Position numbers and translations under genes: made by a program. Shown here piece by piece: positions 15,598-24,891 of a stretch of DNA of 64,000 bases; the first letter of the stretch is position 1, and each line of letters begins with the position of its first letter. The notes beneath the pieces were generated by a model that saw nothing but the letters and a program-made list of their open reading frames with translations, searched no databases and was not told where the DNA came from. Origin of the DNA: Bin87 sp034423575 (GTDB lineage Bacteria > Chloroflexota > Dehalococcoidia > Lucifugimonadales > UBA3495); assembly GCA_034423575.1 (NCBI GenBank), contig DAOUIF010000018.1, positions 25,842 to 89,841 on the forward strand. The letters run 5' to 3'.

Positions 15598-16599
15598 CTA
15601 CGAAACGACTCCCAGACCCGGGATGATGGTCTTTCGGAAGGCGTCCACCTCGGCCTGCGGCATGTCGTAGCCGCCCTCCTGGGTGTGCGTGGGAAAGATG
15701 AAGACGTGATCGATGCCGGACTCGTCCCGGGCCCGCTTCAGCCTGGCCAGACATTCCTCGGGCGTGCCGAACAGGCCGAAAGCATCGCAGATTTCGGCCG
15801 CCTGTGCGTCGCCGATGCTCTCGGGGACGAAATCGTCGGCCAGGTCGATGCCGGCCTCCCGCAGCCAGACCAGGTTGGAAGCGCTGGGGTACTTCAGGTA
15901 CGGCTGGTCAGGCCGGAACCACTGCTGCGGAAAGCGGCGGGCGGCCGGGCCATTATCCGACACCGTGGTCGGAGTGATGAAGATCGTCCGGAAGCCGCCG
16001 AGGCTGCGTCCTGCACGTGCCGCTCCGGTTTCCAGCCGGCGTCGGGCCGCACTGACTGCCTTGGGATGCAGGCCGACCAGCAAAAGGGCGCCGTCTGCAA
16101 CTTCGCCGGCCAGTTCGATCATCCGCGGACCGGCGGCGGTCATGAACACCGGTGTCGGCGGGTCGCTGACATTCCGCAGACGGGTTTCGACGCCATTGAA
16201 CTCCACTCGCTCACCGCGCAACAGGCTGCGAATGGTCAGCATGGCCCGTCGCATGGCCGCCAAGGTCGCCCGTGGGCGGCCGATATTGCCAACCGAGAGG
16301 TAGCCGGGGCCCACGGTCAGGCGCACCCGCTCCGGCGCCACCTCTTCCAGAGAGTGAGCCAGCGAGGCCAGCACCATGGGATGCCGAGTGACCGGGTTGG
16401 AGGTCGCCGGATACAGGTTTAACCGGGAGGTTCGCTCGGCGGCCAGGGCCAGGGTCAGGAAAACGTCCCGTCCGCTGTGCTGGTGATCATGTACTCCGAC
16501 CCCGTCAAATCCCGCAGCCTCACATCCCGCGATAAAATCGGCGGTCTCCTGAATCGGCAGGCCGACGGGCACCCTGATATCCACTTTCATAGATGACAC
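15598..16599 (-). CDS. LLM-class flavin-dependent oxidoreductase
   Basis: Luciferase-fold oxidoreductase, 333 aa, more like the 5,10-methylene-H4MPT reductase branch. Visible: AAGFDGVGVHDHQHSGRDVFLTLALAAERTSRLNLYPATSNPVTRHPMVLASLAHSLEEVAPERVRLTVGPG (about residues 30-100), and near the C-terminus FGLFGTPEECLARLKRARDESGIDHVFIFP. The GTG start at 16599 directly abuts the stop of the upstream binding-protein-like gene, so the two are translationally coupled; an ATG three codons in is an alternative. Linked expression suggests they act on the same compound. Substrate unknown. Confidence 0.88.
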   Translation of the reverse strand: MSSMKVDIRVPVGLPIQETADFIAGCEAAGFDGVGVHDHQHSGRDVFLTLALAAERTSRLNLYPATSNPVTRHPMVLASLAHSLEEVAPERVRLTVGPGYLSVGNIGRPRATLAAMRRAMLTIRSLLRGERVEFNGVETRLRNVSDPPTPVFMTAAGPRMIELAGEVADGALLLVGLHPKAVSAARRRLETGAARAGRSLGGFRTIFITPTTVSDNGPAARRFPQQWFRPDQPYLKYPSASNLVWLREAGIDLADDFVPESIGDAQAAEICDAFGLFGTPEECLARLKRARDESGIDHVFIFPTHTQEGGYDMPQAEVDAFRKTIIPGLGVVS

Positions 16600-17526
16600 C
16601 TACCGTTCGGACCAAAGATGCGCGAACTGACTGGCGACCACCTGCTCGTATGCAACGTCTCCGGATAGCAGGTCGATGTTGCGGCAGAAATCGTTGAGGC
16701 CGGCTGCTGAATCCCGAGAAATCTCTGCGGAATAGAAGGGAGCGTCCCGCCGGACCAGGTCCTCGATTAATTCGGCCTCGTCGGACGGGAACAGCCGACG
16801 TCCGACTTTCCTCGCCTGAGCAGGGTCGGCCCGCAGCGCTTGTTGAGCCGCCAGGATGGCGCGCACTGCCCCTTCTGCCGCGGCCGGCGAGTTTTCGATG
16901 AGCCTGTCGGTGGTGACCAACGCCGCAAAGGTGTAGTCCCTCGCCGCCGGCGGACCCAGCCCTTGCCTCGGGTCGAGCGCCACCTGGCCTATCCCGCTGC
17001 GCACGGCCACCTCGGCGCCCATGGCGTTGGCCCAGAACCCGTCGATTATCCCCTCGCGGAGGACTTGGGCGGCATGGACGCCAAACGACACGCCGGCGTC
17101 GCCGCTGCCGGGCACCGGGCCCAGCGTCACGCCGTCCCGCTCAAGATCCACGCCGGACTCGGCCAGCAGCCGGCGCAGGGCCACGTCGGGTCCGGGAGCC
17201 GCCCCGATGCGCAAACTTTTGACCGCCGCAACGTCGCCGGGTTGAACGCCCAAGTCAGCGCGCAGCACCAGCAGCCAAAAGGTATGCCGGGACAGCGCGG
17301 CCAGCAGTTTGGCGCCTCGCCAGCCGGGGAAGGCCGACAGGGTTGCGTGGGCAGGACCAGCGACGAAGTCGATGTCCCCGTCCCGCAAGGCTTGCATGGC
17401 CCGTCCCACGGGGAAGACCATCTCCAACTCCGCGTCGATTCCCTGCGCCTGGAAAAATCCCAGTTCCACCGCGGCAACCGCCGGAAAGTAGGAGTTGGAA
17501 ACCAGGTCGGGTACTGCTATGCGCAT
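16600..17526 (-). CDS. NMT1/THI5-like substrate-binding-fold protein lacking a signal peptide
   Basis: 308 aa with the periplasmic-binding fold of the NMT1/THI5/SsuA group: AAVELGFFQAQGIDAELEMVFPVGRAMQALRDGDIDFVAGPAHATL (about residues 18-65) and later FTFAALVTTDRLIENSPAAAEGAVRAILAAQQAL. It begins MRIAVPDLVSNSYFPAVAAVELGFF, so translation starts at the first strand of the mature fold and there is no secretion signal; an AGGAGA ribosome-binding site supports the ATG at 17526. It is thus probably cytoplasmic, either an intracellular binding protein or an enzyme-like relative. No permease or ATPase is adjacent. The LLM gene follows without a gap. Confidence 0.75.
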   Translation of the reverse strand: MRIAVPDLVSNSYFPAVAAVELGFFQAQGIDAELEMVFPVGRAMQALRDGDIDFVAGPAHATLSAFPGWRGAKLLAALSRHTFWLLVLRADLGVQPGDVAAVKSLRIGAAPGPDVALRRLLAESGVDLERDGVTLGPVPGSGDAGVSFGVHAAQVLREGIIDGFWANAMGAEVAVRSGIGQVALDPRQGLGPPAARDYTFAALVTTDRLIENSPAAAEGAVRAILAAQQALRADPAQARKVGRRLFPSDEAELIEDLVRRDAPFYSAEISRDSAAGLNDFCRNIDLLSGDVAYEQVVASQFAHLWSER

Positions 17527-17685
17527 TGTGGGCGTCTCCTGGCCTTCGATGACGAATTGTGGTTCTGGGTCTTGCCGAGTTTACCACCGCTCCCGTAGCC
17601 GGTATCATCAGCGGGCAAGACACGGCACCAGCCGGGGACAGCAACCAGCGGCGACGGTTGTCCGCGTAAACAGGAGGGGAACCGC

Positions 17686-18774
17686 ATGACCACGTCCTCC
17701 CGTCCGACTGGGCTGACCCGTTACCATGCGGCCGGCGCGTACCGAGGGTACACGCTTTTCTCGCCCAACGGCGGGGACGACGCCTACCTGGTCGACATGG
17801 AGGGCAATTTCGTTCACCGCTGGCATTATCCCGGCGGCATTGCCTACGGGTTCCTGCTGGACAGCGGCCATCTGCTTTTCCGTGATCAGGGGTCTCGCCC
17901 GCCGGGCGCTGACCACATCTGGGAACTGGACTGGGACGGCCGTCTGGTATGGGAGTATCACGATCCGAGCCTGCGACGCCACAATCGGTTGCCCAACGGC
18001 AACAGCCTGCTCTTGCTGCAACGCGACCGGATATCCGCAGATCTCACCAACAGCGTCCGAGGCGGCTACGCGACCGACAACGATCCAGATCAGATGCTCG
18101 GCGACCAGGTGGTGGAGGTTGCTCCCGACGGAACCGAGATCAACGTATGGCGGTCCAACGACCACCTGGACCCCGCCACGGCCGTGATTTGCCCGCTGGA
18201 ACGGCGTGATGCCTGGGGGAGCGCCAACGACCTGACGGCATCATCCGATGGCAGCACATTCCTGATCAGTTTCCGCATCCTGGATACCGTGGCGATGGTA
18301 GACCGGTCGACGGGCGAGATCACCTGGAAGTGGGGGCCTGGCATCATATCTCATCAGCATCACCCCACCTACCTGGACAACCGCAACGTACTCCTCCTGG
18401 ACAACGGGTGCCATCGTCGGGGGTTGAGTTACTCCCGGGTCATCGAGGTGGACCCGTCCACCAGCGAGATCGTGTGGCAGTACCAGGGCCTGCCCATGGT
18501 CTCCTTCTTCACGCACTTCACGAGCGGAGCCCAACGACTGCCCAACGGCAACACCCTCATCACCGAGGGTCAGCAGGGCCGGCTGTTCGAGGTAACGCCT
18601 GGTGGAGAGACCGTGTGGGAATACGTCAGCCCGTTCGTGGTTCCGTCTCAGTTCGGCATGGCCAACGCCGTGTTCCGAGCCCATCGCTACGGGCCCGACC
18701 ATCCAGCGTTACAGGGGAGAGAGTTGGACCCTGGTCAACACCGCAACCTCAATCGGCTGTACGGTGGCGGGTAG
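17686..18774 (+). CDS. Arylsulfotransferase-like beta-propeller protein
   Basis: 362 aa resembling the ASST / Arylsulfotran_2 families: repeated WELDWDGRLVWEYHDPSL, HNRLPNGNSLLL, QRLPNGNTLITEGQQGRLFEVTPGGETVWEYVSPF units forming a propeller, with His residues in RRHNRLPNGN and SHQHHPTYLDN that could be part of the active site. Family enzymes move sulfate between phenolic compounds. No signal peptide, although many ASSTs are periplasmic. AGGAGGGG precedes the ATG. It is divergent from the binding-protein/LLM pair and stands 70 bases before a GlcG-like gene on the same strand. The propeller call is firm, the enzymatic role less so. Confidence 0.75.
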   Translation: MTTSSRPTGLTRYHAAGAYRGYTLFSPNGGDDAYLVDMEGNFVHRWHYPGGIAYGFLLDSGHLLFRDQGSRPPGADHIWELDWDGRLVWEYHDPSLRRHNRLPNGNSLLLLQRDRISADLTNSVRGGYATDNDPDQMLGDQVVEVAPDGTEINVWRSNDHLDPATAVICPLERRDAWGSANDLTASSDGSTFLISFRILDTVAMVDRSTGEITWKWGPGIISHQHHPTYLDNRNVLLLDNGCHRRGLSYSRVIEVDPSTSEIVWQYQGLPMVSFFTHFTSGAQRLPNGNTLITEGQQGRLFEVTPGGETVWEYVSPFVVPSQFGMANAVFRAHRYGPDHPALQGRELDPGQHRNLNRLYGGG

Positions 18775-18844
18775 CGGAGTGGCCCTCACCTGGTTACCAT
18801 TTGAACCGCGCCATTCTCAGCATTAATCTCACGGAGGTGTAACG

Positions 18845-19258
18845 ATGTACAACAAGGCAATGATCAGCCTGGAACAGGCTCAGAACGCCATTACGGCTAT
18901 GATCGCCGATTTCAACCGCGACCCCGACCGGCGCAAGGTCGATATGGCCGTGGTGGACGACGCCGGCAACCTGCTGGCCTACGCCCGCATGGACCGCTGC
19001 CTGCGTCCCACCTTCGCGATCCGCAAGGCCTACACCTCGGCGGTCCGCTCCATGGACACCGCCGCCTTCGCCGAACAACTCAGCAGCACGGGCAGGACGC
19101 TGGAGTCCTTCGGTGATCCCCAGTTGATCGCGCTAGCGGGCGGCGTCGCCGTTTTCCACGACGGCGTGGTGGTCGGCGCCATCGGAGTGGGTGGCCTGCC
19201 CAGCGGGCTCGACGACGAGGCCATCGCCAAGGCAGGAGTAGCCGCGTTGGGAATCTGA
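18845..19258 (+). CDS. GlcG/HbpS family protein (DUF336)
   Basis: 137 aa small globular protein of the heme-degrading/HbpS-like GlcG family. Diagnostic parts: MISLEQAQNAITAM start, VVDDAGNLLAYARMDRCLRPTFAIRKAYTSAVRS (about residues 39-72) and GGVAVFHDGVVVGAIGVGGLPSGLDDEAIAKAGVAAL at the end. Members bind heme or cobalamin-like ligands or support small-molecule degradation; the role here is unknown. GGAGG lies upstream. Probably co-transcribed with the arylsulfotransferase-like gene. Confidence 0.88.
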   Translation: MYNKAMISLEQAQNAITAMIADFNRDPDRRKVDMAVVDDAGNLLAYARMDRCLRPTFAIRKAYTSAVRSMDTAAFAEQLSSTGRTLESFGDPQLIALAGGVAVFHDGVVVGAIGVGGLPSGLDDEAIAKAGVAALGI

Positions 19259-19407
19259 TCCCGACGGTTCCCACCCCAAGGCCGGCGCAGCCGTAGCTCT
19301 ACCGCCCGTTCGGCGACCTTCTCCACCAGCCTCACAGAGCGATCCTTCCGGTACCCGCCCGCCTCCGGCGTGTAAAATTGGGCGAACGGCATAGGAGGAG
19401 GTCGCTC

Positions 19408-20670
19408 ATGGCTACGGGACTGCTGGCGGGAATAACCGTCCTGGATTTCACTGCGGCGTTCGTTGGGCCGTTTTGCAGCCGCATCATGGCCGACATGGGC
19501 GCGGAGGTGATCAAGATCGAGCGGCCCGTGGCGGACCAGGAAGAGCGGTTCACGCCGGAGTCGCTGCCCACACGCAACGGCGTGCCGTACCTGCACCTCA
19601 ACGGCGGGAAGAAGAGCCTGTGCGTGGACCTGAAGACCGAGGCCGGGCTGGAGATCGTCCACGCGCTGGTGAAATGCGCCGACGTGTTCGTGGAGAACTA
19701 CACTCCCCACGTGGTGCGTAGCTACGGGCTGGACTATCCCAACCTGCGCCGGCTGAACCCGGGCATCATCATGTGCTCCATGACCGGCTACGGTCAGGAG
19801 GGGTTCGCCCACAATCCCGAGCATGTCTGCACCGATCCGGTGGCGCAGGCCGTCAGCGGTCTCAACTGGATCACCGGCGAGCGGGACGGCGCGCCGTACA
19901 CCATCGGCGGCGGCATCGGCGACACCGTCACCGGTATGACCGGAGCGATGGCCGTGGGGTACGCTCTGTTTCACCGGCAGCGCACGGGCGAGGGCCAGTA
20001 CATCGACCTGTCCATGATCGACAGCCTGCTGTTCCTGGACTCGCTGGCGATGCCCCACGTGGCCGCCAACCACGGGGTTCCGCTGCACTACCGCAACGGG
20101 GAGCAGAACACCTACACCTTTCCCATGGGAATACTGAAGGCCCGGGATGGATATATTTCGCTGCAAGCGCCGGGGCAGGGCCGCAACAGCGCGTGGGGCC
20201 GGCTGTGCGAGTGTATGGGTCGGGAGGACCTGATCGAAGACCCGCGCTACCTGACCGACGACCACCGGGTGGAGCGGCGCGACGAGATCGTGGGCATCAT
20301 CGAGGAATGGCTGCAGACCCTGCCGGACGACGAGGCGGCGCTGCTGGTGCTGGCGGAAGCGCGGATCTCATCGGGGCCGGTGCTGTCGCAGGAGGAGATC
20401 TGGCGGCACCCCCACTACAACGCGCGCGGGGCGTTCCAGGAGATTGAGTATCCTGAAGTTGGGCCGGTGGGCGTGGTGTCGCCGCCGTACCGCTTCTCGG
20501 CCACGCCGGCGGCGGTGAGCGGGCCCGCTCCGCAGCTTGGGGAGCACAACTACGAGGTCTTGGCCGAGCACCTGGAGTACTCGCCCGAGGATGTGGCTGC
20601 GTTAATCGATGCTGGCGTGTTGTATGAGTCTCCGGGGGCAAGCAGGCGGCGAACGGCGGACTCCGGCTGA
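19408..20670 (+). CDS. CaiB/BaiF family CoA-transferase
   Basis: Class III CoA-transferase, 420 aa from the ATG at 19408, which follows an AGGAGG at the right distance. Visible: LLAGITVLDFTAAFVGPFCSRIMADMGAEVIKIERP at the start, the Asp of the catalytic region in NGGKKSLCVDLKTEAG onward, and VENYTPHVVRSYGLDYPNLRRLNPGIIMCSMTGYGQEG. Such enzymes move CoA between carboxylic acids, activating a substrate for degradation. 150 bases separate it from the GlcG gene on the same strand. Two more members lie at 33.7 and 35.2 kb. Confidence 0.92.
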   Translation: MATGLLAGITVLDFTAAFVGPFCSRIMADMGAEVIKIERPVADQEERFTPESLPTRNGVPYLHLNGGKKSLCVDLKTEAGLEIVHALVKCADVFVENYTPHVVRSYGLDYPNLRRLNPGIIMCSMTGYGQEGFAHNPEHVCTDPVAQAVSGLNWITGERDGAPYTIGGGIGDTVTGMTGAMAVGYALFHRQRTGEGQYIDLSMIDSLLFLDSLAMPHVAANHGVPLHYRNGEQNTYTFPMGILKARDGYISLQAPGQGRNSAWGRLCECMGREDLIEDPRYLTDDHRVERRDEIVGIIEEWLQTLPDDEAALLVLAEARISSGPVLSQEEIWRHPHYNARGAFQEIEYPEVGPVGVVSPPYRFSATPAAVSGPAPQLGEHNYEVLAEHLEYSPEDVAALIDAGVLYESPGASRRRTADSG

Positions 20671-20788
20671 AGTTGCCTGCGCGCTCGAGGAGCGCGTTTC
20701 GATCTAGCGCATATGGCTGCGAACCGCGGATTGCCTTGGCTGGTGACCGGGGTGCGAACAGTGCTGGGCGGCTCCACAGTGGTCAACC

Positions 20789-22090
20789 TCATCGATGTGT
20801 TGGGTTCCCTGATGTTTCCGGCGGCCGGCGGTTGTCTGGCGTCTCGGCTGGACTGATGACTTTGTACAGAAACAGCATCCTCAGCCTTCGCCAGTCAAAC
20901 ACTGCCACCCCGGCCGCCAGCCCGAAGAAAGCCCATGCCATCCACCAGCGATGCTCGGCCTGCGGGAACAAGAGGTGACCCACAAAGGTTGCCAGCAGCG
21001 CCAATCCCGCTTTCCAATCCACGATCTGCCTGGCGACCAACAACAACCCGAACAGGGAGAAAGCCGCCGTCAACAGGAACTCCACGGCCTGCCGATGGTC
21101 CAACGGGAACGACAGCAGCTGACCTGCTGACAGGCTAAACACCCCGACCATGCTCCCGACCAGCAGCGTGAACTTGCTGACCTCAGAGGACAGCAGCACC
21201 GTGAGGCCCGCGGCCGGATTGGAGCGCAGCGAGAGCAGGACCGCCACCAGCATTTCCGGCGTTTCGGACGCCAGCGGTGCAACCCACTGGATGAGGATGA
21301 AATCATCGATACCCAAACCTTTTCCAGTCTCCACGAGGCCGTCAACAAAAGGATCGGCGGCCACGAGGATGACCGCGGCAGCGTAGAGAAACATCCCGGC
21401 TACGGTCGCCCTCCTTGCTGCGGTCGGCAGTGAACCCAACAGAGCCGTGACCCCGGTCAGTTCGGGCTCGCCCGCAGGCCGTCGGATACTGACCCACAGA
21501 TAGCAGACATAGATGAGGATCAGCGCCGCTGCCACCAGCAGATGGACCTGTTCCATGAAAAACAGCGCCACGGTGAGAAGTGTGGCGATGGTCAAAAAGG
21601 TCACCTCCGGACCAATCTGGCCGCGCATGTCTAGCGGGCGGCGACGGTTGAACCAGTACACCAGGATGACTGCCGGCCAACCGAGGCCGATGAGCAGCCG
21701 GTTGGCGCCGGTCACGTTCGCCGCCACTCGTTGGGTTTCGGGCGTAACCTCCCGGCTCGTCAGGTCGAAAGACGCGCCTGCATCCCAGGCCAACACGACC
21801 TCCACCGCAAATTCAGGAAGGACGGTCAACAAAACCAGAATGACGATGGCCAGTGACGCCGAGATGTCCAGCTCAGCCACTTCCGCCGCCCATGAAAGCA
21901 GGAACGCGCCGGCCAGGATCCCAACCCCGAACAACGAGGCCGCAGCCAGCGGATGAACGTGAGACCCTGATAGAACCAACCCGATGCTGGGTAACCCCAA
22001 CAGCAAGGTCAGGATCAGGATTGTCCAGTTGCGATTTCTATTGACAGTTTTCAGCACAGCCTGTCCAGAAACCACCGACAGGATCTCCAA
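20789..22090 (-). CDS. Calcium/cation antiporter (CaCA) family protein
   Basis: Integral membrane antiporter, 433 aa, with eleven or so hydrophobic spans and the two alpha-repeat motifs of the Na+/Ca2+ exchanger superfamily. The first is LTVLPEFAVEVVLAWDAG (about residues 88-105); the second is ASETPEMLVAVLLSLRSNPAAGLTVLLSSEVSKFTLLVG (about 270-310). The acidic residues in LPE and SETPE would bind the cation. Start at 22090 is a TTG; a GTG five codons in is equally possible. It stands alone, with an importer operon ending upstream. Confidence 0.85.
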   Translation of the reverse strand: MEILSVVSGQAVLKTVNRNRNWTILILTLLLGLPSIGLVLSGSHVHPLAAASLFGVGILAGAFLLSWAAEVAELDISASLAIVILVLLTVLPEFAVEVVLAWDAGASFDLTSREVTPETQRVAANVTGANRLLIGLGWPAVILVYWFNRRRPLDMRGQIGPEVTFLTIATLLTVALFFMEQVHLLVAAALILIYVCYLWVSIRRPAGEPELTGVTALLGSLPTAARRATVAGMFLYAAAVILVAADPFVDGLVETGKGLGIDDFILIQWVAPLASETPEMLVAVLLSLRSNPAAGLTVLLSSEVSKFTLLVGSMVGVFSLSAGQLLSFPLDHRQAVEFLLTAAFSLFGLLLVARQIVDWKAGLALLATFVGHLLFPQAEHRWWMAWAFFGLAAGVAVFDWRRLRMLFLYKVISPAETPDNRRPPETSGNPTHR

Positions 22091-22213
22091 TTAAACCGGG
22101 GCGGATGATACGCCATAGGCCCAGTTTGAACCGGCGAAGGACCTTTTCTCACGCCGTCGCCCACGGAGAGGGTAAGGTTGCTGCACCTTACGCGTTTGGC
22201 CGGCTACTAACTT

Positions 22214-22266
22214 GAAAAAAGGCCGACGCTCTTGGAGGGTCTGCAACTGACCCAAAAGCGTCGGCC
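22214..22266 (-). terminator. Intrinsic terminator of the second Dpp-type operon
   Basis: On the - strand GGCCGACGCT pairs with AGCGTCGGCC and is followed by a run of six T. It lies about 40 bases after the stop of the dppC-type gene at 22302 and ends the - strand transcription unit that begins near 26.8 kb. Confidence 0.85.
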
Positions 22267-22301
22267 CCGCTGGTTTCAGGCGGTAGTGCGTGGGATTGTG
22301 G

Positions 22302-23357
22302 CTACTCCAGTTGCCGCAGCCTGGGGTCCAGGGCATCCCGCAGCCAGTCGCCGAACAGGTTCAGGGACAGCACCGTCATGAATATCGCCAGCCCGGGTAG
22401 CGTCGAAATCCACCACGCAATTGCGATCCGGTCCCGGCCCTCTGACAGCATGGAGCCCCACGCCGGCGTGGGAGGCGGGACGCCCGCTCCCAGGAAGCTC
22501 AGGGCGGCCTCCAGCAGGATGACCACACCCACCAGCAGGGTTGCCACCACAATCACGCTGTTGGCGATCCCCGGCAGGATATGGACCAGCATGATACGAA
22601 TCGTCCCGGCTCCGGCCACGCGGGCCAATGCGACGTAGTCCGCGGTCTTGACGCGCAGCACCTCCCCCCGCGTCACGCGCGTAAAGAGTGGCCAGATAGC
22701 TATTGCCATGATCACGATGATCAACTGGAAGGATGGCCCGAGGGCCACGACCAATACGAGGGCGACCAGGATCAGGGGGAGCGCAAGTATGATGTCCACC
22801 ATGCGCATTACGACCTCGTCTATCCACCCACCGTGCCATCCGGCGGTTAGGCCGAGCACTGTGCCCATGGTGCCGCCCACCGCCAGAGTCAGTCCGGCCA
22901 TCACCAGGGAAACGCGCGCGCCGTAAATGATGCGGGTGAATAGATCACGACCCAGGTGGTCGGTGCCCAGGATATAAAGCGTATCGATGCCCTCCCGGAC
23001 GACCACGTCCAGTTTATCGCCGATGACCGCGTTGGGGTCGATCTGCCTGGCGTTGTATTCGGTAATCTGTGTTTTCTGTTTTTCGATGTCGCTGGGACTG
23101 ATTACCGCCACCACCTCTTTGGTTACTATCACGGGTGGAACTGGTTCGTACGCCCAGAACCCGGGTTGGAGACGGTGGTTCGGGTCCCCTACATTCGGAT
23201 CATAGGGGGAAATCCAGTCGGCGGTGATTCCGGCCACCACTACCAATGTCAGGATAAACACGGGAATGATCAGCACCGGGCGGCGCCATCGCGCCATCGC
23301 CCGGAACGCCCGCACGATTACGGGTTGGGTGGTGGAAAGGGTTGTAGCCTGGGCCAT
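22302..23357 (-). CDS. ABC importer permease, DppC type
   Basis: 351 aa permease of a peptide/nickel-type importer. Motifs: ISPYDPNVGDPNHRLQPG, LGTDHLGRDLFTRIIYGARVSL (about residues 132-153), the EAA loop DYVALARVAGAGTIRIMLVHILPGIANS, and the end FGDWLRDALDPRLRQLE. An insertion of about 50 residues (VVAVISPSDIEKQKTQITEYNARQIDPNAVIGDK) between the first span and the GTDHLGRD motif is longer than in most DppC. It follows the dppB-type gene by 79 bases and precedes a strong intrinsic terminator; no ATPase is present. Confidence 0.92.
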   Translation of the reverse strand: MAQATTLSTTQPVIVRAFRAMARWRRPVLIIPVFILTLVVVAGITADWISPYDPNVGDPNHRLQPGFWAYEPVPPVIVTKEVVAVISPSDIEKQKTQITEYNARQIDPNAVIGDKLDVVVREGIDTLYILGTDHLGRDLFTRIIYGARVSLVMAGLTLAVGGTMGTVLGLTAGWHGGWIDEVVMRMVDIILALPLILVALVLVVALGPSFQLIIVIMAIAIWPLFTRVTRGEVLRVKTADYVALARVAGAGTIRIMLVHILPGIANSVIVVATLLVGVVILLEAALSFLGAGVPPPTPAWGSMLSEGRDRIAIAWWISTLPGLAIFMTVLSLNLFGDWLRDALDPRLRQLE

Positions 23358-23436
23358 TTGATTTCTCCGGGCCGTCTCTGGAAATTTGGATTCTCGGTGA
23401 CGGGGAACCGCTTCACTTGCTGAGGGTCAGTATCTC

Positions 23437-24357
23437 CTACAGGTATCGGATTCTGGGGTCGATGTAAGCGTAGAGTATGTCCACCAACAACGCGATGAAT
23501 ACATACCCCAGCGTGAACATGATGGTCAGTCCCTGGATCAGCGGGTAGTCCGACGACCAGAGCGCCTGCACTGCCAATTGGCCCATTCCGGGCCACGCGA
23601 ACACCAGCTCGGTGGTGATGGAGCCCGTGAGGATGGCCGGCATCGATACGCCCGCCAGGGTCAACGGCGGTATCAGGGCATTGCGAAACGCATGCTTCCA
23701 GATGATCGCCCGACCCGGCAACCCTTTCGCCCTGGCCAGTTTGATGTATTCCGTGTCCAGCGTGTCCAGCATCGCCGAGCGCATCAACCGCAGGCTGCCG
23801 GCCAGGAACCCGCCCCAGGCCAGGGTGATTGTCGGAAGCACGAAGCTGTTCCAGTCCTGCCTTCCGGAAGGCGGGACCCACCCGAGGTACACGGCAAAGA
23901 AGAAAATGAACATGATGCCAAGCCAGAAGGACGGCGCCGCCTGTCCGATCAAGGCCACGGCCCTCCCGACTTGGTCCAGAACACTGCCACGCAAGACTGC
24001 TGACATCACGCCGAGGGGTATACCGACAAGGAGCGCGAGCAGAAAGGCAGCGCCGCCAAGCTGGAGCGTGGCCGGGATTTTCTCTGCGACTACCTCCAGC
24101 ACCGGCCGGCGCTGGCTGATTGACTCGCCGAAATCACCGCGCAACACCCCACCCATGAAAATCGCGTATTGGTGATAGAGGGGCTTATCCAGCCCCAGCT
24201 CCTCCCCCAGCAATTCCCATTGCTCCTGGGTGGCATGATCGTCCAGGAGCAGTGATCTGGGGTCTCCGCCCACCCGCGCCATGACGAAGATGATCATCGA
24301 CACCGCGAGCAGCGTGATTATCATCAGGAAGAATCGGCGTACCAAAAAACGCTGCAT
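23437..24357 (-). CDS. ABC importer permease, DppB type
   Basis: 306 aa, starting MQRFLVRRFFLMIITLLAVSMIIFVMARVGGDPR, typical of DppB/OppB. The EAA loop is DTEYIKLARAKGLPGRAIIWKHAFRNALIPP (about residues 203-233) and the end is DILYAYIDPRIRYL. It lies downstream of a small membrane-protein gene and the binding-protein gene on the - strand and pairs with the dppC-type gene. Confidence 0.92.
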   Translation of the reverse strand: MQRFLVRRFFLMIITLLAVSMIIFVMARVGGDPRSLLLDDHATQEQWELLGEELGLDKPLYHQYAIFMGGVLRGDFGESISQRRPVLEVVAEKIPATLQLGGAAFLLALLVGIPLGVMSAVLRGSVLDQVGRAVALIGQAAPSFWLGIMFIFFFAVYLGWVPPSGRQDWNSFVLPTITLAWGGFLAGSLRLMRSAMLDTLDTEYIKLARAKGLPGRAIIWKHAFRNALIPPLTLAGVSMPAILTGSITTELVFAWPGMGQLAVQALWSSDYPLIQGLTIMFTLGYVFIALLVDILYAYIDPRIRYL

Positions 24358-24401
24358 GTCAACGTCCCAGCATCAGATGTTCAGATACGTTTAATCCGGT
24401 C

Positions 24402-24836
24402 TTATCGCCTGAAGGTGACGATTTCTCTCACTACGCCGAACAGTAAGGTTCCCGCGTTGGCTGCTGCGGTTGCGCCCAACGCCGCGTAGGAGAACGCGTT
24501 GATGGGCGGCTCGGAGCAGCACTTGATCTCTCGGTTCAACGCGAATTCGTACCCCACCCACGACCCGATGATCCCGCCGGCGATACCCGCAGATCCGATC
24601 ATCAATAATACCGGCAACGAATTGCCGTCCAGTCGCAGCCACGTCAGCGAACCGCCCAGTCCGGCCCCAATCGCCGCGCCAGCCAGGAACATTACATCCC
24701 GAAGCAGCTTGGACGACGTGTCGGTAAAGAAATAGTACAGGCCCCAGGCGACCCACACACCAATATAGCTGAGCACGAGGGCTATGAGAAATCCAAGCCC
24801 TGCGCGCCCAGCGATTGTGAGGATGCTTGCCGTCAA
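24402..24836 (-). CDS. Small membrane protein within the second importer operon
   Basis: 144 aa with four predicted membrane spans (AGLGFLIALVLSYIGVWVAWGLYYFF, VMFLAGAAIGAGLGGSLTWL, LLMIGSAGIAGGIIGSWVGYEF, and AFSYAALGATAAANAGTLLFGVV), and a Cys-Cys in EIKCCSEPP between spans three and four. I do not recognise a family. It lies between the binding-protein and the dppB-type gene on the same strand, so it may belong to the importer, but a chance insertion is possible. Confidence 0.6.
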   Translation of the reverse strand: MTASILTIAGRAGLGFLIALVLSYIGVWVAWGLYYFFTDTSSKLLRDVMFLAGAAIGAGLGGSLTWLRLDGNSLPVLLMIGSAGIAGGIIGSWVGYEFALNREIKCCSEPPINAFSYAALGATAAANAGTLLFGVVREIVTFRR

Positions 24837-24891
24837 GCCAATTTACGGCCGGAGCCGAAGCCATCCGGATGTTCTCTGATCGCCCCTTCTC

